Shown here in pieces: positions 1 through 10,805 of a DNA stretch of 64,000 bases (position 1 is the first letter of the stretch; the number at the start of each line of letters is the position of its first letter). The stretch comes from Sabellastarte sp. h YS-2021 (taxonomy: Eukaryota; Annelida; Polychaeta; Sabellida; Sabellidae). The stretch lies in NCBI GenBank assembly GCA_964017235.1, contig OZ024934.1, positions 80,318,706-80,382,705 of the forward strand, written 5' to 3'. The notes beneath the pieces are model-generated. The model made no database searches and was not told the DNA's origin. It worked only from the letters and a program-made list of their open reading frames with translations. Position numbers and translations under genes: made by a program.

Positions 1-112
1 CCATGAACCTTTTGCCCAAATTGTACAGTAGTCTTACAAGACCCTGTTTCATTTGTAAAATATATCAATGATGCTTAAATATTTGTTAGTGTAGATGTAA
101 ATTATTTCAGCT

Positions 113-3040
113 TCATGCCTTTTTGCATTGGTTGGGTTGAAAATTTTGACGAAATCACTCTATCTTGCACGGTTAAGAAGATAGAAGCAAATTCCTGTTT
201 TTCTATTTTTGGCAAAAATTTGAAAATTCAAAATGGCCGCCATTATTGGGAAAAGGAAATTTTTTTGAAAATTGCCAAGAGTACATTTCTTAGATACCCT
301 ATGGGTCGAAAATTTCAACAAAATAACTCTATTTTGCACGGTTAAGGCCAGTTTGTGTTTTTCCATTTTGGGCAAAAATTCGAAAATTCAAAATGGCTGC
401 CATTTTTGGGGAGGGGAAAATTTTTTGAAAATTGCAAATATTACATTCCTTAGATACCCTGTGGGTCGAAAATTTCGACGAAATCGCTCTATCTCGCACG
501 GTTAAGGAGATAGAAGCAAATTTGTGTTTTGCCATTTTTGGCAAAAATTTGAAAATTCAAAATGGCCGCCATTTTAGGGGAGGGGAAATTTTTTTTTAAA
601 TTGCCAAGAGTACAATGCTCAGATACCCTGTGGGTCGAAAATTTTGACGAAATCGCTCTATCTCGCATGGTTAAGGAGATAGAAGGAAATTGGCAAAACT
701 TCGAAAATTCAAAATGGCCGCCATTTTTGGGGAGGGGAAAATTTTTTGAAAATTGCAAAGATTACATTCCTTAGATACCCTGTGGGTCGAAAATTTCGAC
801 GAAATCGCTGTATCTCGCACGGTTAAGGAGATAGAAGCAAATTTGTGTTTTGCCATTTTTGGCAAAAATTCGAAAATTCAAAATGGCCGCCATTTTTGGG
901 GAGGGGAAAATTTTTTGAAAATTGCAAAGATTGGATTGCTTAGATACCCTGTGCGTCGAAAATTTTGCCGAAATCGCTCTATCTCGCACGGTTAAGGAGA
1001 TAGAAGCAAATTTGTGTTTTGCCATTTTTGGCAAAAATTCGAAAATTCAAAATGGCCGCCATTTTTGGGGAGGGGAAAATTTTTAAAAAATTACCAAGAG
1101 TACAATGCTCAGATACCCTGTGGGTCGAAAATTTCGACGAAATCGCTCTATCTCGCATGGTTAAGGAGATAGAAGCAAATTTGTGTTTTGCCATTTTTGG
1201 CAAAAATTCGAAAATTCAAAAAGGCCGCCATTTTTGGGGAGGGGAAAATTTTTTGAAAATTGCAAATATTACATTCCTTAGATACCCTGTGGGTCGAAAA
1301 TTTCGACGAAATCGCTGTATCTCGCACGGTTAAGGAGATAGAAGCAAATTTGTGTTTTGCCATTTTTGGCAAAAATTCGAAAATTCAAAATGGCCGCCAT
1401 TTTTGGGGAGGGGAAAATTTTTAAAAAATTACCAAGAGTACAATGCTCAGATACCCTGTGGGTCGAAAATTTCGACGAAATCGCTCTATCTCGCATGGTT
1501 AAGGAGATAGAAGCAAATTTGTGTTTTGCCATTTTTGGCAAAAATTCGAAAATTCAAAATGGCCGCCATTTTTGGGGAGGGGAAAATTTTTTGAAAATTG
1601 CAAATATTACATTCCTTAGATACCCTGTGGGTCGAAAATTTCGACGAAATCGCTGTATCTCGCACGGTTAAGGAGATAGAAGCAAATTTGTGTTTTGCCA
1701 TTTTTGGCAAAAATTCGAAAATTCAAAATGGCCGCCATTTTTGGGGAGGGGAAATTTTTTTAAAAATTACCAAGAGTACAATGGTCAGATACCCTGTGGG
1801 TCGAAAATTTTGACGAAATCGCTCTATCTCGCATGGTTAAGGAGATAGAAGCAAATTTGTGTTTTGCCATTTTTGGCAAAAATTCGAAAATTCAAAATGG
1901 CCGCCATTTTTGGGGAGGGGAAAATTTTTTGAAAATTGCAAATATTACATTCCTTAGATACCCTGTGGGTCGAAAATTTCGACGAAATCGCTGTATCTCG
2001 CACGGTTAAGGAGATAGAAGCAAATTTGTGTTTTGCCATTTTTGGCAAAAATTCGAAAATTCAAAATGGCCGCCATTTTTGGGGAGGGGAAATTTTTTTA
2101 AAAATTACCAAGAGTACAATGGTCAGATACCCTGTGGGTCGAAAATTTTGACGAAATCGCTCTATCTGGCACGGTTAAGGAGATAGAAGCAAATTTGTGT
2201 TTTGCCATTTTTGGCAAAAATTCGAAAATTCAAAATGGCCGCCATTTTTGGGGAGGGGAAAATTTTTTGAAAATTGCAAAGAGTACACTCATCAGATACC
2301 CTGTGGGTCGAAAATTTCGACGAAATCGCTCTATCTCGCACGGTTAAGGAGATAAAAGCAAATTTGTGTTTTGCCATTTTTGGCAAAAATTCAAAAATTC
2401 AAAATGGCCGCCATTTTTGGGGAGGGGAAAATTTTTTGGAAAATTGCAAAGATTGCATTCCTTAGATACCCTGTGGGTCGAAAATTTCGACGAAATCACT
2501 CTATCTCGCACGGTTAAGGAGATAGAAGCAAATTAGTGTTTTGCCATTTTTGGCAAAAATTCGAAAATTCAAAATGGCCGCCATTTTTGGGGAGGGGAAA
2601 ATTTTTGGAAAATTGCAAAGATTGCATTCCTTAGATCCCCTGTGGATCGAAAATTTCGATGAAATCGCTCTATCTCGCACGGTTAAGGAGATAGAAGCAA
2701 ATTTGTGTTTTGCCATTTTTGGCAAAAATTCGAAAATTCAAAATGGCCGCCATTTTTGGGGAGGGGAAAATTTTTTGAAAATTGCAAAGAGTACACTCCT
2801 CAGATACCCTGCGGGTTGAAAATTTCGACGAAATCGCTCTATCTCGCACGGTTAAGGAGATAGAAGGAAATTTGTGTTTTGCCATTTTTGGCAAAAATTC
2901 GAAAATTCAAAATGGCCGCCATTTTTGGGGAGGGGAAAATTTTTTGAAAATTGCAAAGAGTACACTCCTGAGATACCCTGCGGGTCGAAAATTTTGCCGA
3001 AATCGCTCTATCTCGCACGGTTAAGGAGATAGAAGCAAAT
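113..3040. repeat. 169-bp tandem satellite array (family A)
   Basis: About 17 head-to-tail copies of a 169-bp monomer. Landmarks in each unit are ATACCCTGTGGGTCGAAAAT, CGCTCTATCTCGCACGGTTA and AAAATGGCCGCCATTTTTGG. Between about 1,019 and 2,390 successive monomers alternate, giving a 338-bp dimer period; outside that the single 169-bp period dominates. Each monomer holds three short inverted repeats: TTTTGCCA/TGGCAAAA around TTTT, AAAATGGC/GCCATTTT around C, and ATTTCG/CGAAAT around A. The first unit is diverged and begins near 113; the last ends at about 3,040 in AGAAGCAAATTACTCAAAAG, where a different repeat begins. Open frames of 60-104 codons occur on both strands at the repeat period. 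They start and stop at the same monomer positions, so they are by-products of the repeat and not genes. Confidence 0.95.
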
Positions 3041-3377
3041 TACTCAAAAGTAGTACTGAAAATACACAATGAAGTACCTAAATGGCTATTACTCATGTAC
3101 TGACAAAGCTATCAGTCCCAAATGCAATACCAAGCGAGCTATGGACATAACAATCTTGTATTCAAAATTGTAGTAAAATATCTTTAATTATTTTGGCTTA
3201 AATGCACGGAAACCAATGGGTACTGAAAATAGCTGTACTTAAGTATTACTCAGTAAGCAAAAGAGGTACAACAGCCAAAAGCAATCCCAAGCAAGCTACT
3301 GACCCAATAAGCCTGCATACCAAATTTGGTGACAATAGCTCTAATACTTTTCCTTTAAATGAGCGGAAACCATGCGT
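3036..3377. repeat. Degenerate pair of about 157-bp repeats adjoining the 169-bp array
   Basis: Two diverged copies are recognisable by TAAATGCACGGAAACCA near 3,199 and TAAATGAGCGGAAACCA near 3,356, and by AATACCAAGCGAGCTATGG against AATCCCAAGCAAGCTACTG. Phrases such as GGCTATTACTCATG and CCAAATGCAATA resemble family B repeats elsewhere in the window. The segment starts directly where the 169-bp array stops. The relation to family B is weak and could be partly chance. Confidence 0.55.
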
Positions 3378-3444
3378 GACGCCGGACATCGGACGCCGGA
3401 CGCCGGACATCGGACATCGGACAACGGACATCGGACATCGGACG
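3378..3444. repeat. GC-rich minisatellite, units of CGGACATCGGACGC type
   Basis: Seven to eight variants of a 6- to 9-base GGACATC / GGACGCC / GGACAAC motif run in tandem. This is a sharp GC-rich island in AT-rich DNA. It directly follows the GCGGAAACCATGCGTGACGC sequence that ends the preceding repeat pair, and may be the variable tail of a dispersed element. Confidence 0.85.
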
Positions 3445-3467
3445 GCGAAAAAAGCAAAAATAATATA

Positions 3468-3488
3468 TCCACCCCCCAGGGGGGTGGA
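3468..3488. other. Perfect 10-bp hairpin, CCACCCCCC / GGGGGGTGG
   Basis: TCCACCCCCC and GGGGGGTGGA flank a single A, giving a perfect 10-bp inverted repeat. It sits 24 bp after the minisatellite. Its position suggests the end of a dispersed repeat rather than a transcription terminator, but no partner end or target duplication was found. Confidence 0.7.
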
Positions 3489-4030
3489 CATAATTATATT
3501 TCAGTGTAAATAAAAGTAAAAATGATCTATAAAGTTATGAGAAATTACAATTATGTAAAGTGTTTACTACCATGAAAATTCCATGCATTACAGTACAGGT
3601 CGATTTAATTTTGTATCTTTACTCACTGAAAATATTCATCAAAATGTTGGGGAAGAGGAGGGAGAATGAGCTTCTTTTTTTTTCACAAAAATTAGAATAT
3701 TTCCATATTCATTTATAATGGTTATGGCTTGTAAGTTTCAATATCAACATGAAAAGTTTCAGTTTCAGTCTAATTTTCATTATACAAGACATAAGAGAGC
3801 AGTTTTGTAAAACAACGTAGTGTTATTTATAGCTAATAAACATGTAAATAAACTGCTACTTTTCATGGAGTTTACAATAATTCAATTAACAGAACGAAAC
3901 AGTTTGAGATTTATTGCATAAATTTAAATAGTCTTGGATCCTTGTCAAGTCTCACGCAAAATATGTACCGTAAAGCTGTAAACCGAAATAACATGCAAAA
4001 TCAGAGAAGTGAGGCCAAACTGCTTATCTT

Positions 4031-4074
4031 TGGACAAATCTCATGCAGTTGATGGACAAATCTCATGCAGTTGA
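4031..4074. repeat. 22-bp perfect tandem duplication
   Basis: TGGACAAATCTCATGCAGTT followed by GA occurs twice in immediate succession (4,031-4,052 and 4,053-4,074) with no mismatch. This is consistent with a recent replication-slippage duplication. Confidence 0.9.
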
Positions 4075-4504
4075 TGTCATCTAAGTGGGTACTTAAATGG
4101 GTCAGACTATGTTTATTTATAGTTCAATTACTCAATACAAGGATGAGATTCATAAGATATGCCTATAAAAATATGATAAATATATGGTAATTGCCAAATT
4201 TAATTGGAAATATTTCTGTACAAATTAATGATATAACCATGAAATTAACATTGAATCTTGAATCTGATGAGATAGACCAGTTAACAAGTACTGAAATGTT
4301 GTTTTAAATAATAGCAATCTATAATAAGGCAAGCATATCACGTAATTAAAAATGAAATTTCAATTGGTTTCATTTTCATGTGTTTCCTGTAACACATTAT
4401 ACTTCAATCAGTTGTTTTCCTTCTGATTACTGATATAACTGGGCAATGTTAATTGTATTTCTGTTTGTTATCTCATTTATATATTGTATATTGCATGTCA
4501 CTAT

Positions 4505-4545
4505 AATAAATAAATAAATATATATATATATATATAATATACTAT
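4505..4545. repeat. AAAT/TA microsatellite
   Basis: A run of AATA units passes into about nine TA dinucleotides. Simple-sequence repeat with no associated gene signal. Confidence 0.9.
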
Positions 4546-5639
4546 AACTTTAAAATTCTATATCAGACCACCACCGTGGCAATATTGCACTTAACACTAT
4601 TCAATTATGATTAATGCCACACACAGCAGCTGATAACGTACAAACAATTTGGTCCATAAACAGCAAAGTGCATTACTGTTACTATAAATAGATTTTCAGC
4701 GCAGTTCGTAAAACTGTCAACATTAAGTGCAACTGTCAATTTCTTTCTTGAATGTCTCAATCTGTCAAGTTATGAAGAATACAGTACTGTAACCGGTATG
4801 GCTACGCATGGTATCAAAATGTCAATTAAAGATGCTTTCAGTGGAAATGGACACAAATATCTGATCCATGCATTACAGGGCCTTTTCCAGTGAAATGTAA
4901 CTGGTTTACGTAATTCCTGGTCAAATTTTAAGTACGTAGAAGTATTTTTATGTCCCTTGAGTTTTGACTGAACATGTAAAACAAAGAGATGAAAATTTTC
5001 AAACAAAATGCTCACCTTTGACCCCTTGTCAAGGTTGACTGTTGATTTCCTGAACATAATGTGGATAACACAAAAAAATCAGAAATATAAACACACATGA
5101 ACGATTGTGTAAATCCCCGAATTTACATTCAAGTATTTTACATTACATCTGCTGATGTATCATGATATAAATAATCCTGTAGAAACTGTCTGCAACAACA
5201 ATACAAACTGTAACAGTAATTTTGCCCCATAAATGTCAGTTACAATGTTGCCACATGGTGTTGTGGTGTGTTACGTCCAGCCAGATGAAAAAAATCAATA
5301 CAAGAGGATCAGATGGGACTCAGGCCAAACAAAGGAATTACTTTGGTTGTACATAGCTGTTGTTACACTGCCCTGAAATATGGTAGGCACATCTGTTGGC
5401 TGATTAAAGTGCTGGAGTCACAATAAATTCTGGGCACATGACTGGGTACTTTCTAGGCGGGCAGCAGGTGCAGTTTGTATTGCAAATAAAGATACTAGAA
5501 ATGTTATTACTGAAATCCAAATATCGCGTGATTTCAAAGGGTTGCCTTTTAATTAACCTTGACTAAATTTATTTACTTGTGACGTCATTTATGGTAATGT
5601 GTATATGTAATAACACACATCTTGGACTCCAGTCGACCT

Positions 5640-6110
5640 AAATATTTATGTAAGACCTTTCAATTAATTTACAGCTGTCGAGACATTTTTTTATTCTAAT
5701 ATGCTTCCTAATTCTAAGTGAACTTTTATAGAGCTTAATTTCTATCAAAAGACGTCTCCAAGGTGCATAATCAATTTTTTGAAGCACAGGAAATAAATCA
5801 ATATCCTTGAACATTAACAGAGACCAGCCCGAAGAATTGCAGGATAGGATGTGGGTATCCTTTTGCAAAGAGATAAGATTTCAACTTGTTTCTAAAGTGA
5901 CTGAGCGAATATATAATGCAGGCAAATCATTCCAAATCTTTGGAGCATCATAAGTAATTAAGGCAAACATCAAATTGCTTAGTGGACTTATTTTGATGGA
6001 ATAATCTGAGTAACCTCAAGCACATCATCCGCTTGACTTCTGTGAGCTTTAAAATACACAGAGTTTCAAATGCATAGATAACCAAAGCAGGTATGGTAAA
6101 TATCTGGTGG
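5640..6110 (-). pseudogene. LINE (non-LTR retrotransposon) ORF2 C-terminal fossil
   Basis: Read on the minus strand, the region near 5,900-5,955 encodes APKIWNDLPA followed by an IRSVTLET-like stretch. One frame over come FRNKLKSYLFAKGYP and further residues. This order (PKIWN-LP, a short linker, then K-KLKSYLF) is the typical C-terminal tail of the ORF2 polyprotein in CR1/L2/Jockey-type non-LTR retrotransposons, just downstream of the reverse transcriptase domain. At least one frameshift separates the two halves. The preceding frame (5,948-6,193) has only weak similarity. The catalytic reverse transcriptase core is absent, as expected of a 5'-truncated or decayed copy, although truncations normally spare the 3' end seen here. 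Clade assignment is uncertain. Confidence 0.6.
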
Positions 6111-6127
6111 TATTCGTGACACTTCTT

Positions 6128-6175
6128 GCAATACAGTATGCTTACACTACCACACAAAGTAACATATTGTATTGC
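6128..6175. repeat. Short inverted repeat flanking 22 bp
   Basis: GCAATACAGTATG (6,128-6,140) is matched on the opposite strand by CATATTGTATTGC (6,163-6,175) with one mismatch. It lies at the upstream edge of the LINE fossil. It may be the remains of a tiny inserted element or a simple stem-loop; no target duplication is evident. Confidence 0.5.
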
Positions 6176-6309
6176 AGTTGCTTTGAAATGCATACATCAT
6201 TTAATATATTTTTAATTGTTATTATTGTTTTAAAAAAATCAAAATTACTCCACTGGATGATGCTTACCTACATTAATTTTAATTACTATTGGTTATTTTC
6301 TCTATTTTC

Positions 6310-7246
6310 CCAAAGGTTTTCGAGTTACAACTGATTTACTCAACAGTGAGAATCTCAAAGTAGCTTTTGCTCAGCTATGCAATCAATTAAAGGGCTGAAA
6401 TTTTAATAAGGTATTCAAAAGTAGATGAACAACACATTTAAACAGAATTCTCTAAATGCAATAATTTTCCAGTCAAAACTGATTTACTCAACAGAGAAAA
6501 TCTCAAAGTAGCTATTACTCATCTATGCAATGAGCTACAGGTCTGCAACTTTTCTATGTTATTGCTGACCCAAAAGTAGGTGATTAACATATTTAAAGAA
6601 AATATTCTAAATGCAAAAGTTTTCAAGTTACAACTGATTTACTCAACAGTGAGAACCTGAAAGTAGGCATTACTCAGCTATGCCATGACATACAGGTCTG
6701 CAATTTCACTATGTTACAGCTGATCCAAAAGTAGGTGAACAACATATTTAAACAAAATACTCTAAATGCAATAGTTTTCAAGTTACAACTGATTTACTCA
6801 ACAGTGAGAACCTGAAAGTAGCTATTGCTCAGCTATGCCATGAGCTACAGGTCTGCAATTTTACTATGTTATAACTGACCCAAAAGTACATGAAAAATAT
6901 ATTGAAACAAAATACGCTAAATGCAATAGTTTTGAAGATACAAGCAATTTACTCAACAGTGACAACCTCAAAGTAGCTATTGCTCAGCTATGCCATGAGC
7001 TACAGGTCTGCAATTTTACTATGTTATAGCTGACCCAAAAGTACATGAAAAAATATATTGAAACAAAATATGCTAAATGCAATAGTTTTGAAGATACAAG
7101 CAATTTACTCAACAGTGACAACCTCAAAGTAGCTATTACTCAGCTATGCAATGACCTACGGGTCTGAAATTTTACTATTATATAGCTCACCCAAAAGTAG
7201 CTGAATTACATATTTATACAAAATTCTCTAAATGCAATAGTTTTTG
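6310..7246. repeat. 155-bp tandem repeats (family B), left copy
   Basis: About six units. The landmark GATTTACTCAACAG recurs at 6,333, 6,481, 6,636 and 6,791, with spacing of 148 then 155 bp. Each unit reads in order: AGTAGCTATTACTCAGCTAT, GAGCTACAGGTCTG, TATGTTATAGCTGACCCAAA, AGTAGCTGAATAACATATTT, TCTAAATGCAATAGTTTTCA, ATTTACTCAACAGTGA. The same ordered landmarks make up the larger array at 59,575-61,860 and, in altered form, the 133-bp satellite. Units are 80-90% alike by eye, more diverged than the 133-bp array. No coding potential. Confidence 0.9.
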
Positions 7247-7538
7247 AGTTACAAGTGATTTTACTCATTATGAAAGGTACTGAAAAATCAGAAAGTAGCT
7301 ACACATATTACTCACTTAGCTATTGGAATAGACACCCAAGTTACTCACCATGTTGTAGCTATGGGAAAAGTAGCTGAATATCATATTTTAACAAAATGCT
7401 CTAAATGCAATACTTTTCAAGTTATTGGTGATTTAGTGCATGATATCATGAATTTTAATGCATTAAAAATTATTTTTAAAATTCATAAAAAAATAATTTA
7501 AAAAGATCCAGGCCTGATACTCGCACAAGGGAATCTAC
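7247..7538 (+). repeat. Family B terminal module, copy 1
   Basis: After the last 155-bp unit the sequence becomes a distinctive block of about 290 bp: GATTTTACTCATTATG, a diverged repeat unit, then TTTAATGCATTAAAAATTAT, a poly-A-rich stretch and GATCCAGGCCTGATACTCGC ending in GGGAATCTAC. The same block with the same end occurs at 61,861-62,154. A version lacking the final GATCCAGG segment is at 19,671-19,934. The sharp shared end suggests the boundary of a dispersed element. Confidence 0.8.
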
Positions 7539-8059
7539 GTCTTTTGTCAAAAAGAAGAATTAGTGACATTTTCTTTTAACTGAAAGTCCGACTTATACAG
7601 TAACCACTTGGATAAATGAACCTCCCCATCCAAAAACAACACCATTATTGCCCAATATTTACAAAGTAAATTGTGTGATATCAACATCCTGTTCTTCCAA
7701 GGTAGCTTCCAACCTAAGTTAAAATTTAGTTGGAGTTCCAAGGTCACCTTAGAGTTAGGAACGTTTGTGAATACAGTTTCATAATTTCTTACTTGAAATC
7801 TGAATCATACTTAAAGTCTAATTAAGTTAGGAGTGGTCAAAGTATTGTTCATGAATCTGGCTCCTGGATTGAGTCTCCATAACTGTTTTGGTGTTTTTCA
7901 GCATTATCTGCAGGCAAGGATTTGTGCATTGAACAGGTACTGCTTTTTGACGTTTTAACAGCTAGTGTCATACTCAGACAGCTAGCCACATATGTTGATT
8001 CAGGCTAGATTCAAAGCATATGTTCACAGATGTGAGAAACAATTGATCATTAGTGTAGA
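7539..8059. other. Unique AT-rich DNA, no gene recognised
   Basis: No repeat, RNA gene or protein similarity is apparent. A 66-codon minus-strand frame at 7,547-7,747 has no recognisable motif. Confidence 0.5.
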
Positions 8060-8317
8060 CCACTGACTGTGATGGTGATGTAGTGGGTAACAAGCACCTG
8101 CCTCCCACCTCTGAGGACCTGGGTTCACTTCCCGGCCTGGCTGTAGTGGAAAAGTTGTTAGTTGCCTACTGGTGCCTGATGGTTTTCATGCAGAATTTTT
8201 ACCAACTAATATGCAATACTTTCCACAATCACCTTATCTACCACTTCAGATGGGATTGATACAATGTGTTGAAAGCAACATTTAACTCAAATCAATCAAA
8301 AGCACTAGGCCACTGAC
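8060..8317 (+). mobile_element. tRNA-derived SINE with 8-bp target-site duplication
   Basis: The body (8,068-8,309) starts with a tRNA-like head. An A-box-like GATGTAGTGGGTAACAAG is followed about 40 bp later by a B-box-like GGTTCACTTCC, the internal RNA polymerase III promoter arrangement. The head passes into a non-tRNA body ending in ACTCAAATCAATCAAAAGC. CCACTGAC lies on both sides (8,060-8,067 and 8,310-8,317) and fits a target-site duplication made on insertion. Such elements are copied by a partner LINE's reverse transcriptase; no partner is identified here. The A and B boxes are diverged, so it is probably silent. Confidence 0.7.
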
Positions 8318-8349
8318 AGAGGGCTGAGTGACCGGGCTGTCAGCAAGTT

Positions 8350-8685
8350 AACAAGGCCTTGTAATGTATTTGTATTTATACTCAGCTCAATAACTCTATG
8401 TACTACAGGACTCAAAGCACTTAATGACCCATCCGACTGTATGAGTACAGCCCAACTCTCAAATCACTGACATTTCCCTAACTGAAAGACAGAGGTTTGA
8501 GGATGACCATTTATCAACGTCCTTGAGGTTCTTTAGCCTGCCACTGGGGATAGGACCTAATGACAGAGAACTGCCATTTTAAGCGGTCATCCGAGCCACT
8601 ATGTATCTGCCTGTACCTGGGTTTGAACCCACATCCTCTATGTTCCTAGGCGAGTGTGTTACCCACTAGGCCACAGTGGCATTTA
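8350..8685 (-). mobile_element. tRNA-derived SINE, minus strand
   Basis: On the minus strand the element begins near 8,685 with GTGGCCTAGTGGGTAAC (A box). About 35 bp later comes GGGTTCAAACCC, an almost ideal B box with symmetrical arms. The body runs to a tail containing AAGTGCTTTGAG and GTATAAATACAAATACATT, like the 3' tails that many SINEs share with L2/CR1-type LINEs. It lies head-on to the SINE at 8,060 with only about 30 bp between them. No clear target duplication was found. The element class is well supported; its exact ends are approximate. Confidence 0.7.
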
Positions 8686-8689
8686 ATCA

Positions 8690-9580
8690 CATAGCTTAAA
8701 CCTCTGTGGTCATGGGTTTGAATTTAGCTCATGTGGGAAAACCTGAGGGTTTCTCCTGGTATGACAGCTATTCAAAGGGACATACTACGCAACTTTGATC
8801 TGGACCACAGAGACCATAGTGGATTTTTATGAGGCTCTTTTGGTGCTGGTAAAATGGGAAATGGTTTGAATATGGTTTTCAATATACCTACTATGTAATT
8901 TATGTGAGGAGAGGTTATTGGAGCAGAAGAAAACAGTGCATACTATAAAGTTTAGTTATGATTTGGCAAAAGTGAACATGCAGCAGGCATGCACATGACT
9001 TGGAGGTGGCGGACAAGTGTGTTGTTACCATAACTCTAAACCAGTAAAACCACAAAGCTGGTTTATTGAAGACTATCTGCACTGGTGAATAACAACCTTT
9101 CCAATCTACTGCCAAATTATGACATCCTTTTACAACACAAACTTCGATAAAGAGATTGGAACCTTGGTTGAACAGTTGGGAGGTAGTTAATTCTCAAAAT
9201 TTTGCTGCCGATGTTCAATCCTTATACTTGACAGCCATATTTTGTCGATTGGAAATAACCAAAATGTTAATTATGATTGTTGGTCACTGAAAAGTGCAGT
9301 GTACCACATCCTATTTAATTGGTTACCTATACCTAGATATAGTCTACACAATCTTTGGAAATTTGACCAAAGTCCAAATTACAATACAGTGGTTAAAAAA
9401 TTGAAGGCAAACTCACATAAAGAACTAAAATTGTATGATCTGCATTTTATTTGAACACAAATATCTACACAGATATATTTATAGTTGAATTGGATTTTTT
9501 TGTCAGAGCATTTCCTAAAGGAAACATTGTTTTGTTTTCCAGCACCACTTACTGTGGACAAGTAGCATTACAAATTCAAC
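8690..9580. other. Intergenic DNA, no gene recognised
   Basis: A possible further tRNA-like fragment (CTCTGTGGTCATGGGTTTGAA near 8,702) lacks a convincing A box. Small frames at 8,915-9,115 and 9,242-9,454 show no domain. Nothing else is supported. Confidence 0.5.
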
Positions 9581-9583
9581 AAC

Positions 9584-9891
9584 TGTGTACATTCAACAGT
9601 CAATGTGTACATTCAACAAAGTCATTGAATGTGTATATGAACTTAGCAAATGGAAATGAGTAATTGATGCTGCATAAAATGTAACTTATTTTTACCATTT
9701 TCTTAATATCACATAGATCTGGTGATATCAACTTAAAAATAAACTTTTGCAATAAGTTGATTATCTGTAGGCAGTCACACAGAATGTACACATTCAATCA
9801 TTTGCCCATTGAATGTACACATTCAGTAGCTTGACACATTGAATGTACAGACCCCCAGAATGTATACATTCAATGGTTATCCACATTCAAT
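9584..9891. repeat. Cluster of GAATGTACACATTC palindromic boxes
   Basis: Eight full or half copies of the inverted motif ATTGAATGT / ACATTCAAT lie within 310 bp. Half sites are near 9,584, 9,605 and 9,623. Near-complete palindromes are at about 9,782-9,798, 9,808-9,828 and 9,858-9,876, with further halves near 9,838 and 9,881. Spacing is irregular, unlike a tandem repeat, so it resembles either a cluster of dimeric protein-binding sites or a palindrome-rich element. It sits about 1 kb beyond the 3' end of the TMEM53-like gene. No function can be assigned. Confidence 0.75.
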
Positions 9892-9894
9892 ACA

Positions 9895-10805
9895 ACATAT
9901 ACATCATTCAACAGAACTTCTGCTTGTTGCATTAAATTTCACGCAGAAATGACAGAGAAATCTCTAGTTAAAAATTAAAGTTTTTTTAAACCAGTCTACA
10001 TAAGAAGCCTTTTTTGCATTCTTTTTTTTAAAAAAAAATAGGGACTTATGTAACTTATTTTCCGTACATAATGGTGGATAATAAAAGTAAAACATCCCTC
10101 ATTAGCCATATACAAAAACATATATCACTCATGCAGATGAAGACTACAATACTCCTGCTATTTTGTCATTTTCATTTGTGATGTATTTTTGTACGCGTCC
10201 TTCAGGAAGTTTTAATATTATACTAACACAGTACTAGATTTAAAAAATACGATCATTTGGTGATTAAAGGCACTATCATGTAACAATCACTGCGAATGTA
10301 TAAAGTAAGGACATGTCAAGTTATCAAGTTGATTCAAGTGATTTATATATACTTTCACCATAGTGCCGGCATATATTGAATTTTATATTGGACATATAAA
10401 CCCCAGTAGTATAAACATCTATAAAATATCTTCGTTAATGTAATCAAATGTAAACATTACATTAAAATGTAAAAAAAATATATGTAAAACATTTTCGTCA
10501 ACAGCCCACTGATGCTAAAGATGTAAGTGTAAATCCTGAAGTTATTTCCAACATTATACTAATACCAGTTGTGTCAAGAAAATAGTGCTTATGTTATATT
10601 TGCATTTTAATTGCTAAATTTATTTGCCTTTGGAAGCAAAAAAAAAACATATTCAATGTTTAAACTGTAAGCGCGAAATGGTTGGTATTCAAAATTGATC
10701 CTATATATTCATCTTTACCACCATGATGGAGTTATGGTGGCTGATTGTAAACAATGCTAATCCATCAGAGTACATACACTGTATATAACATGGAGCTAAC
10801 AACAT
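9895..10805. other. AT-rich 3' flank of the TMEM53-like gene
   Basis: Holds the presumed 3' UTR and downstream DNA of the minus-strand gene. Homopolymer runs are frequent (T8/A8 near 10,022-10,038). No other gene or repeat family is recognised. Confidence 0.5.
10619..10624 (-). promoter_or_regulatory. Candidate polyadenylation signal AATAAA
   Basis: TTTATT on the plus strand reads AATAAA on the minus strand, about 180 bp after the stop codon of the TMEM53-like exon. The distance is plausible for a short 3' UTR, but AATAAA is common by chance in DNA this AT-rich. Confidence 0.25.

Larger units (their letters stand above)
3500..5635. other. AT-rich intergenic stretch, no gene recognised
   Basis: No open frame here resembles a known protein and base composition is uniformly AT-rich. 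The longest frame, about 95 codons on the minus strand at 4,770-5,057, has no recognisable domain and no clear splice context. Two small tandem features are listed separately at 4,031 and 4,505. Confidence 0.6.

Noticed and set aside
115..3024. Some two dozen overlapping frames of 60-104 codons on both strands as a possible repeat-protein gene family
   Set aside because: They recur with the 169-bp or 338-bp repeat, begin and end at the same monomer positions, exist on both strands, and the period is not a multiple of three. No start context or domain supports translation.
4770..5057. 95-codon minus-strand frame as a gene
   Set aside because: Contains no known motif; composition matches the AT-rich background. 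Could be an exon but nothing supports it.
5580..5587. TGACGTCA as a CRE/ATF promoter element
   Set aside because: A single 8-bp palindrome without a nearby gene or TATA/initiator context; expected by chance at this scale.
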